Shown here piece by piece: positions 51,914 to 62,060 of a stretch of 64,000 bases of DNA. Both the position numbers and the translations under genes were made by a program. Location: assembly GCA_025331125.1 (NCBI GenBank), contig JAOALB010000054.1:1-64000 (forward strand), written 5' to 3'. The notes under the pieces were generated by a model that had not been told where the DNA came from, did no database searches, and saw nothing but the letters and a program-made list of their open reading frames with translations. This stretch comes from Mycogone perniciosa. Its lineage: Eukaryota > Ascomycota > Sordariomycetes > Hypocreales > Hypocreaceae. How positions within the stretch are numbered: position 1 is the first letter of the stretch; every line of letters starts with the position of its first letter.

Positions 51914-52020
51914 CAATCTTCCGGGAGGACATAAAAACACGGTGTATTTCGCATATTTCTGAATGGTAGTTTTCTTTTGGTTTCCGAAGCAAACACATAA
52001 ATAGCGTCCCGCAACCAGGT
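51914..52020. other. 107 bp of host DNA between two insertions
   Basis: Ordinary composition. It is flanked by the LINE duplication on the left and by GCACC plus a Gypsy LTR on the right. It is the only non-transposon DNA between the two islands. Confidence 0.7.
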
Positions 52021-52025
52021 GCACC
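52021..52025. repeat. Gypsy C target-site duplication (GCACC), left
   Basis: GCACC directly before the LTR, repeated at 58,724-58,728. Confidence 0.9.
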
Positions 52026-52197
52026 TATCACGGCACGGGAAGGCAGGTCAGGGCAAATATCGTTGTTGTGCCGTAGAGAGCAAGGAAGCCCTAAGGCTCT
52101 ACGGAAAGCTATAGCTAGGAACGCGTTAGGGCCTGGTCACGTAACCGGAGCTCACGTAACAGGGCATTAATATTGCGTTACGGTCAGTGCCGTAACA
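52026..52197 (-). repeat. Gypsy C LTR, left (3')
   Basis: 172 bp. The termini TATCACGGCAC and GTGCCGTAACA are inverted repeats, originally TGTCACGGCAC/GTGCCGTGACA. Confidence 0.92.
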
Positions 52198-55100
52198 GTA
52201 CCCCCCCTCCTATCTCGCCATTTAGCCGCGAATAGCTATATTACTTATATAAATCGAAATTCCAGGTAATCTATCTTAATACTTTTAATATAAAGGTAAA
52301 TAAAGCGAATTATATAGTTTTTAATATTAGTGATATATAGTTTAGTTATAGGCTTTAGTGTAGTATAGTCTTTAATTAGCGCTTTGCGGGCATTAATTTC
52401 TTTTTAGCTATTTCCTTTTTTTCTTTTTTTATAATTCCTTTTAGTATTTATTGCAGTAAGCCTAGCTTTTTTAGGTTTTTTATATAAAAGTCTTATATTA
52501 CCCTCTCTTAGCCTTATAAATCCTTAGCTAGTTACTATATAGCAGTATAGTATCTCTATTTAATAAAGTAGTAGAAACTATTATTATTATAATCATCTAA
52601 AAGCACTTTAAACTCTTATTTCTTTTATACTTTATTTATATTATTTTCCTTTTCCAGTATTTTACTTTAAATATTCCTTAACTTAACTTTATTAATTATT
52701 TTTTATTTAAAGCGCAGTAAAGTAGCTGTTTTAAATTGTAAAAGAGAGTTATATAAAACTAAAAAAATCTTTATACCTTCCAGTAAACTAATAGTATAGG
52801 CTTATAAATATACCTTAATTATTATATAAAGTCCCGCCTATTTATTATCCAGCTTTTTTATTAGCCAGTTAATCTTTATATGTTATATATTAATAAAGAC
52901 TTCCTGCCTAATAATATAAACTAGTAACGCCTCCCTTTATATATTCGCGTTTTCTTTATATTTTTTTCTTAAAGCTTTAATAAAGGCTTTTAGTTATATA
53001 ATAATGCATTTAAATCAATTAGTAATAGCATTAATATAGAAAAACTCTTTTTTCTTTACTGCAGAAAAGTTTAATAGGCAGGGCTATAAAGGCTTTATCT
53101 TTAAATAAAGGTTAAAACTATAGTTAATAAAAAACAGTAATATACTAGTAGTTTTAAATACTATATTATTTACAGTAAATTTAGCTAATAAAAGCTAGTA
53201 AACCTAGTCGTCTTAGTAAAAGTTAATAAAAGCTTACAGGTATTATTTTATATTTATATTAACTCTTTTAGTTTAGCTATTAGTTTTAAAGTAAAAGGCT
53301 AATAACTATTTTAATATAACTCTTAATCGCTTTAAAAGTTATTCCTAGAATTTTAATATAAATTATATACTGCAGTTTAATATAATATTATTAGGTATAC
53401 TATAAAGGCAGTAAATCCTATTAATAAATATATTAGCTAACTTTTTTATTAATAGTAAAGTAATAGGTATAAAGTAATATATTTTAATAAAGCAGTAAAC
53501 AATTACCAGTAAATATTTATAAGTAATATTATAATAGTAGGATTTAAGCAGTAGTATAATATAATTAATAGAGATATTTAACTATATGCAAAATAAAACT
53601 AGCAGTAGTTAAAGGAAACCTTATAGTAAAGATTATAAAGCCTTTATTTTAATATATAGTTTACAGGCTTATATAAATGCTTTAGTATCTTTTAAGATTT
53701 ATAGCCATTAATATATTCGGCTAATAAGGTTTAGGGTTTTAAACTTACCTAAATATTTAGCTAGGCTATTAAAGTAGTTTCTAAATAGGATTTATATATA
53801 AAGCTTATTATTAAAGGGAATAAAGAGCCGCTTTTAATAATAAATTCTATTACTTCTTACTTAGCAGTTATTTATTGCAATTTAAAGTTCCCTGTAAAGC
53901 TGCTTTAGCTACTAGCGGATATTAAGGTTTTAAAATGCAGTTACTATTTCTCTCGCTATAGTATTTTATTTATATACTACTGCAATTAGGTTATTAATTA
54001 GTTTATTTTCTGCGGGTATTATTATAGCTATAGGGGCAGCCTTTATAGATATTTCTATATTTAATAAAATCTCTTTTTAAAACGTTACTTAAACTTTAAG
54101 GCTAAAAGAACTTTATAGGAAAATAATATATTGCCTATTTTTAATTTAATTATTAAAGGGATTTAATTTCGCAGGCCTATCTTTTACTTTTTTATTTAAA
54201 GTATTAGGCTTTATAGCCTTAAAGCTAGGTTAATAGATAATGCAAAAGTTAAAGTTAAAAAGGAATTTAAACTATTAAACTTATTATTAATTTAAAGCTT
54301 TAATTAAAGTAAAATATTTAAAGTTTTTATAGTCTATAATAACATTAAATTTTTATAAGCTTTATAATTCTAGGCGCTACTCCTTTATTACTTTAATAAT
54401 AGCTAGGAGTTCTTTATTATAGATTTTATAGTTGTATTCTTAAGCGTTATACTTTATAGAAAAGAATACAATAAAGTATAAAATACCTTTTTTATTATAC
54501 TGCAATAAAATACTATTTAATGCCTAATTAAAGGCATTTATTTTAAAGACTATTTATTTATTATAATTAAAAAAGGCTAAAATTAAAGTTAATTTAAAAG
54601 TATATTTAATTAAATTAAAGGCTTCCTGCTATTTTTCTCTTTAAATATATAGTCAGTCTTTCTTTAAAAGCTTATTTAATAATACAGCTATTTTAAAGTA
54701 TCTTTAAATAAAATAAAAATAAAAGTTTATAAAGCTGAGGAACTTTTATAAGTCTTTTACTTTTTTAGGTAATTGCTAGTTTAATATAGCTTTAACCTTT
54801 TTAAGATCTATCTTTAATCCCTTTAAAGTAATAATTAAGCTAAGGTATTTTATTTTTATTGTCTTAAACTTATATTTAATAATATCGATTTAAAGGCTAG
54901 CGTTTTAAAGGCAGGCTATTACTTTGCGGATATATTTTTAGTATTCTTTTTAGCTTAAAAAGTATATAAAGATATTGTTAAGGTATACTATATAGGTATA
55001 GTTAAAAAGGTTATAAAAAGTATAGTTAATATAGTATTAGAATATAGCAGGTATATTATAGAGGCTAAAAGGTATAATTAATATTTTAAAAAGGCTAAAC

Positions 55101-58100
55101 TTTATAATAAACGCTATTTTTTATATATCTCCTTTAGCGATATAAAGGTTATTAAATGCAGCAATAATATCAAGTTTTATATATACCTTTATATAGCTTA
55201 AAGTATTAAAGGTTTCCTAGATTAATAGTAATAGGTATTAATTTTTAATAGTAATATTATTTAACCTTTAATAGTCTTAATAAATACAGATACTGCCTTT
55301 TAGTTTTATAATTAAAAGAAGGGAATAATATATTATACTTATAATTTGCAAATAAATCCTTTTACTAAATTATTATCTAACTATTTTTTTATTACCTGCA
55401 GTTTATTAAATAAAAATAGCCTATTCTTTTAATATAAAGGGTCTTTTCCTAGTAATATCTCGATTTTATAGTCCTAGGCCTATTATAAAGGAAGCTTATT
55501 TACTATTTTTAGTAAAAAGGTATTATATAGGTTATATAGCCAGGATAGCAGTTTCTTTAAGATATCTAATTTATTAAACTTAGGTTTTCCTACTATAAAT
55601 TTCTCTATATTAGCAGCTATAATCTTTTTTAATTATATTAAAAAGTAGTATTTATTAATAAAGTTATATATTTCTTTTAGTAATACTATTTTTACTTTAA
55701 TATAATCTCTTTATCCTATAAGTATTTATTAGAAAAACTTATTTAAAAGCTTTAATAGGCTAATAGGCGCTAATTCCTTAATCTCGATAATTTAATTAAT
55801 CTTTTCTTAGGTTACTTTTATTATATAGATATATAGTTAATAATAGAAAGTAATAAAGTTTATAGCTGCTACTATTTATATATCTGCTATATTTAAATAT
55901 ACTTTTTAATTTTAAAGTTTAGTTTAGTTTTGCAAAAGCAGTATATTAAAAAGTAATAGTAATAGCTTTAATAAAGGTTTTCCTTTTTATTATTAACTGT
56001 AAATTATAAAGGCAGGCAGCAGCTTTATATATACTTAGTTTAGGATTATCTATACCTATATTTCCTTATTATTAGTTCTGCTGTATTTGCAGGTTATATA
56101 GTAATCTTAATTTAATATTAAGGTTTATAGAATGCGCAGTTTATAAGCTCCTTTTCCGGTTAAGTTATAGTTTTCCTTTTTTTAAGTATTTTTAACTAAT
56201 AGTTACTTAGTATAGTATAGTTTTTTATTTAGTTAAGTTAGGCTTTGCTTTATTTAAGGCGTCTTTAATTATTAATTGCTAGTAATATATATTCCCTATA
56301 TTAGCTTTAGCGAAATTGTTTTTTATTTTAACTGCTATTAAAATTTATATAAAGCTAGCTATATTCTTTAAAAGGCAATAGTTATAATAGTAATAGGATT
56401 TAAAAGTAATAGTTATTTTTTTTAGTTAATATTAAAGTTATATTTTTTTAGCTATAAAAGGCTAAAGATAATAAATATATTATTAAGGATACTTATAATG
56501 AAAAAGAAGTAAAGTTCTTTATAGGGGCCGATTATAGTTTATATAATAAAAAAGTTTAAAATTTTATTAGCTATACTTTTATTAGTAAAAAAAAGGTTTT
56601 TAGTAAATAGCAGTTATTAAGTAATAATATTAAATTGTTTAATAAAGGCGCAATTAATAAAAGCTTAAAGTATATAGCTGCTATCTATTAAAGCTTTTAT
56701 ATTAATATAAATATTATATGCGAGGGATAGTATAGTTTATATTAAAAGGGATTTACTGTCTACTAATTTAAGTTTAAAGGGCTTCTAATTAAAAAGGCAG
56801 TAATAGATCTATTTTAAGATAATAATACTATTTACCGTTAACCTTTATTTGCAACTTTTAATAGAGGTTAATCTTTTCCCTAGTTTATAAATTAAGTCTA
56901 GGTTTTTAATAGGTATAGCTAGTTAAATTAAAGTAGGTTAAAAGTTAATAAAATAGCGCTACTATTATTATTTTTATTAATATTTAAAGAGAGTATATTA
57001 TTTAAAGCCTAGATTTATAGGTTAATTAAGCGTTATAGGTAATATTAATATACTATTAAGGTTTAATTATTATACTTTACTAGGCTATTCTGCTGCTAGC
57101 TTTAAAATACTGCTAGGTTAAAGTATAGCTAGTATAGCTAAATCTAGTAATTTTAATTTTATACTTAATATAAATTTCTTTAGTATATATTAGCCTATTT
57201 CTTTTTATTATATTTATTAAAGCTGTAACCTACTTTTTTATAGTAAAAGTATAGTCTTTTAGCGATATATTCCTTATAAAAGACTTAAAAGTAAAGTAGT
57301 ATAGTATATATAGTATTTAATTATATTAGGTTACTGGTTGGCGCTAAGGCGGCAGTTTAGTTATTTATTTAGTTATTTTACTAGTATTAATAATATTGCT
57401 GCTATTATTAATAGCTTTATTAACGCCAGCCTATTTAAGCAGCGCAGAGGGCATTATAATAGGCGCCTTTTTAAAGCCTATTATAGATAATTTAATAGAG
57501 TTAGCACTATTTAATAAAGTTAAATTTATTTGGCTTAATTACTTAAGTCTTTATAGCATTAGCAAGTTCTTAAAAGACCTTTATCTTTAAAGCCTTTATT
57601 ATCTGCTTAGCAGTTTTACTATATTTACTGCCTAATACAGATAACTTTACTATAAAGTTTTAAAAAGGTTTATTTAATATATATAAATTATTAAAGGACT
57701 GCAATACCTTTTAAAATAAGTCGATTATTTTATATTACTTATTAAAATTAGTAAAGAGTATTATATTAATCTTTTAATACTATTAGGCAGGGTTATTAAA
57801 ATTCTCGATAATAGTATTAAAGTTTTTTTATTACAGTTAATATATATCTCCCTTTAAAAGGCCTATAATATATAGGATTTTTTTAAATTTAATTAAAAAG
57901 ATTAACTAATTACCTATAAAAGTAATATTAATCTAAAAGCGCCAGTTAATATATTTTTATTAGCATTTAATAATATCTTTTTACTTACTATTAAATTACT
58001 TAAAGTCTTTAATTTAGCAGCAGTTAAATAAATTATTATTTTTAAGGTTTAGCAGTAAAGCTATATTTAAAGCTTTAACCTAAGCTTTAATTTATACTTT

Positions 58101-58551
58101 AAAGTTTTAATTTTCAGCTACCTATTTTAAGATTTTCTACTTAAAGGTTTACTTTTATTTTTCCTATTAAGCTAAGCCTTATTTATTATTTAATTAAAAA
58201 GATAGAACTAGTAGTAAAGGTCGTTATCCTTAACGATCGCGTTTATTAAATATATATAATCGCTATTAACACTAGATTTTTACAGGGTTTTAAAGAGAAA
58301 AGGGAAAAGCGCTAACTTTATAGTAAAGACTATAGTCTATTAAGCCAAGTTAAATTACAGGGCAAGGTTTAAGGTATATATATTTATCTCGCTTATAATT
58401 AGTTTCCTATAGGTATAGGGACTAAAAGGCGAGGGCTAGGCTATAAAGGCGTTATTATAGGTTCGGGATTAAAGGGGGAATTCAGGGAAGTTTATAATTA
58501 GTTAAGTATATACCTCGCGATAGTATAGCCGAGTTAAGGGACAGTATAAAC

Positions 58552-58723
58552 TATTACAGCACAGGAAAGCAGGTCAGGGTAAATATCGTTATTGTGCTGT
58601 AGAGAGCAAGGAAGCCCTGAGGCTCTACGGAAAGCTATAGCTAGGAACGCGTTGGGGCCTGGTCACGTGACCGGAGCTCACGTGACAGGGCGTCAACATC
58701 GCGTCACGGTCGGTGCCGTGACA
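58552..58723 (-). repeat. Gypsy C LTR, right (5')
   Basis: 172 bp ending GTGCCGTGACA. Its right half is the least mutated copy of the family in the window; its left end is RIP-affected (TATTACAGCAC). Confidence 0.92.
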
Positions 58724-58728
58724 GCACC
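58724..58728. repeat. Gypsy C target-site duplication (GCACC), right
   Basis: The second GCACC, followed by host sequence. Confidence 0.9.
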
Positions 58729-61700
58729 TTTGTCACCAAGCAACCTCAAACACCGGATAAATCACACAGACGCTTAGATCTTCACACTCAATGTTCATGC
58801 ACAATCCATGTCACACTGAGAGAAGGATTACGAGCCGAGTTAACGCCACGGCTACGACCATAAAGACATCAATTGATCTTCCTCCAAGTTCTTGCGCCAA
58901 GAGTTCCCTGATTGAATCCACAGGTATATCAGCCACTTCATGCAAGGCACGCAGCATTCTTTGCAGCAACTCAATGCAATCCTATCCAACTTCAACGATG
59001 CATATAACTCCGTGTTCATGTAATGTAGCCTCAGCCTTGTAGGTTGGGGTTTCAATAGCGCAGATGTATTATGAAGTTCATCTGATCCTATCAACAAAGT
59101 CAGTCTGTTAGTGAGTTAAATTCACAGGCTGAACTAAATAAATCCGCGACCTGCAACCTGATGGAGAAAGTATATCGCCACGTTTTTACTAAATATTTTC
59201 AGTGTGATTTTTACTACTGCAAGGTCTGATCTTCAGTAGATTCACCGATCGTGTTCAATCGCAGCGGCGCAGTAGAGCATTGAGATCGACGATCATGAAG
59301 AAGAGATCAATAGCCATTGGGGATCTACATACCGACTTCTCATGTTTAAGCGGAAGATCGACAAGTCATCAAATCTATAAAATCCCACCTTGCAAATAAC
59401 ATAGGTCTCTTACTACCTAATCCTGCTCCCCGATGGTAATTAAGTAATATTTTGTACGTATGCAGTAGATTGAAGGGTCGGTTCATAGGTTCTTAGTCGA
59501 TGACCCAAACGCCTTCACCTAGGGAGTATGTACATGCTTAAAGCTTGGTACAGTCAAAGAAGTGATCGACATTCTCTCCCTAGTGGAATATCACTGAACT
59601 GTTGATGATCGACGATGACCAACCTTCATATTTCCTGCACATGCTGACCTAACAGCACTCTTACGGAAAATGCAATATCGCCTTGATCAAAAGAAGAGCA
59701 GTCTAAACTGACCTTCCTCTCCTGATGTTGAGATCGAGCTAGACCCACAGAAATGCGGATATCACTGACACGCAGAGTCATGAGGCTGACTGCCTCCAAG
59801 TTCCTTGCAGCACTCCACAAGATGAGGATCGACGATGCCTCAAAACCAGATGGGTCTATGCCCATTTCTCTTGTGATTATACGCGGCAGCAGACCACGGG
59901 TTGTAGCCTGCTCACCAACCTCTAAATAATGACTAGAGAGTATTTGGGCTATTTTGTTGTTGACTTTATAGGGATCTTGACAGTTGCAGACTAGCATTGC
60001 AGGATATGAATGAAACTCGTGTAATTGAAATTTCTCCGTTCGGGGCTGTTGGATTGATAGAATACTCGTATACGTGCCGCGCATGGCTGACGGAAGGGCC
60101 TTTTCCAAAGAGCTAGGGATGCTTATCCGTATCGTGGTGCGGATAGCCAAAGATAACTTAGATATGATATTGATGAGATGGATGTTTTATTTCATTTTTT
60201 TTATCGTTCTTGGTCTTTCAACTTCATCGCCATGTCTTCATTACTTCCGAATGAGCAGCACGGACGCAAGGGTCGATGTGAGGCCAACACGAACTGAACC
60301 GTACTCGTAAGAGCAATGACTCCAGAAGTCAGAGCTATGACCTAAAGACTCAGTCAAACCAAGAATCGTCATGAGGGTCGCGATCCTAGTCCCAACAGAT
60401 GCGACGCCCTCCGCACAGGTCTGTACGTCAGGTATTCCCGATGGTTCTATACATAGTCCAAATCAGCACAGTCATTTTTGAACATATACCACTATGTCGA
60501 TCCCTTACGTCAGTAGGATCTTCCTGTACCATGTGGAAGTTTTGCTTCGTAAGCGCGAAGGAGTGCCATGCCTGCATCACGGAGCTCAAACCTGCACAAA
60601 ACCCTCTCCACCGGATGAGGATGACATGTACTGGTACTTGGGGAATGTCATGGCTCTAACATTTGATTGATTTTTTTGGGCTTAAATTCTCCCAGAACGG
60701 GATTGGTAATGGGGCATGACGTGTACTCGGAACCCAACTGGTTCAGTGTGGCTGTCGTCAAACCATCAGTGCTGCGACAGGGAGGATGCCAGCTAAGGCC
60801 ATCTTTCTGATCCTTATCATAAGGACCTTTTGTTAAACGCTCCTGTGATCATTAGTTATGAGGACATACATATAAATGAATTGCTAAAAGAAAACAAGAG
60901 GTAGACGCGTGAGCCTCATTACAGAACCCGGTGGGAGTGGAAATTCCGGAACATTCACTTGGTTTTACATAGAAAAGACAACGGTAACCGCGTCTACAAA
61001 GCGCTGCTCGCGGTACTACTACGCAAATGGGCCTACATAATGACGTTGGATTAGTGGCCACAGTGCCAAAGGACTTGGAGTGCTGATCGGAACGCGTGGG
61101 GCCGCCCCCATGAATCAATCCACTTGGGATAAAGTAGCTAATAATTGCGAGGCTCGTGCCTGAGCTTCGTCTGGCCTTCAACTTTCTCTCCTGTCACCCA
61201 CTTGTGGTCAAGCGCACCTCTCTCATTGGACCCCTCATGGCGATTTTGACGCGAGACAGCCGCATAAGAGGGTCGTGCGGAGTTTCTGTCCATGGAACAC
61301 CAACGGTTCCATCGTGAGGATCGGCATCTGGTCCTGGGTGCGTCCGAGCCCCTGGAACTAGCCTCGTCGACCATCACTACTTGATATGTCTAAGTCTCTT
61401 CGTACGGGGTAGTGTCTACTCGTCCATACAAAGACTGATGCTACTATTATGGTGGACCACGCTCCAGAGCCACACACAGGCTCCCCTGCGCCCGCTCAAC
61501 CCCAGCTGGGAGCTCGTCTTAGAGTCTGGTCTGGGCATATGTGCCCACTGCCCCAGCCATCCCGAGTCTGAGTGGGAGCACCCGAATTCTGTGGGACGAG
61601 GCAGATAGGAATACACCTTGACGTGGAAGGAAGCGTCACATTAATAATATTTTGTACCTGGACGCCTTCCTAGCTAGCTGATGCATGACCGGATCCATAA

Positions 61701-62060
61701 TCCATCTGTGTGGTCTGATACTACTAGCCGCCTTGGATCCCGTACATCCAAACTTCAACCTTACCATCAAACTTTCAATTTTGTGAAGCTGAAGAGCGTG
61801 TCTGAAGCTACACTTTGTTGATACGGAATTCTGTTTGACTCTGCTGGAACCGATACCCTACCTATCCAGAATTTCGGGGCCGCGCTCTTGTATTTGTAAA
61901 AAAACGACCAACTTACTCACTATCACCGCTTCAACACTCTTTTACAATCACCCCATACATAGTACTCTATCAGGGAGAATATCGCAGCAAAGAATCGGCG
62001 CAGGAAGCCGTCAACTCTCCGAGCTCGACAACATTAAACCAAACGCGCGTAGGCTTAGCC
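58729..62060. other. intergenic upstream of the PKS, no firm gene
   Basis: Ordinary composition. Two weak coding signals lie on the minus strand: a frame at 59,040-58,811 with one internal TAG, and the open frame at 59,626-60,150. The last few hundred bases should hold the PKS promoter and 5' UTR; I see no decisive element. Confidence 0.4.
59626..60150 (-). CDS. hypothetical protein, unrecognised, doubtful
   Basis: An open frame of 174 codons on the minus strand, the longest uninterrupted frame of this intergenic stretch. Composition is protein-like, with a mixed hydrophobic and charged middle (SGFEASSILILWSAARNLEAV) and no obvious signal peptide or long membrane segment. I recognise no domain. 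It could be an exon of a larger broken gene together with the frame at 59,040-58,811, which reads in the same direction, but I found no splice sites joining them. It may equally be a chance frame. Confidence 0.25.
   Translation of the reverse strand: MAIRTTIRISIPSSLEKALPSAMRGTYTSILSIQQPRTEKFQLHEFHSYPAMLVCNCQDPYKVNNKIAQILSSHYLEVGEQATTRGLLPRIITREMGIDPSGFEASSILILWSAARNLEAVSLMTLRVSDIRISVGLARSQHQERKVSLDCSSFDQGDIAFSVRVLLGQHVQEI

Larger units (their letters stand above)
52026..58723 (-). mobile_element. Gypsy family C, complete with both LTRs
   Basis: 6,698 bp with two LTRs of exactly 172 bp and a GCACC duplication. It is on the minus strand: the polypurine tract is GGAGGGGGGG on the coding strand, next to the left (3') LTR at about 52,198-52,208. 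RT is recognisable on the minus strand at about 54,750-55,400: a YLNNIF-like catalytic box, then IDIIKYKFKTIKIKYLSLII, equivalent to the family's DIDKCEFxVKxxKYLG block. RNase H and integrase remnants lie to the left of it, gag to the right. Heavy RIP inside, moderate in the LTRs. A 64-residue frame at 57,396-57,590 is a chance survivor. Confidence 0.9.

Noticed and set aside
57396..57590. 64-codon frame in the AT-rich block
   Set aside because: It is in the interior of Gypsy C on the wrong strand. The hydrophobic residues follow from AT-rich codons.
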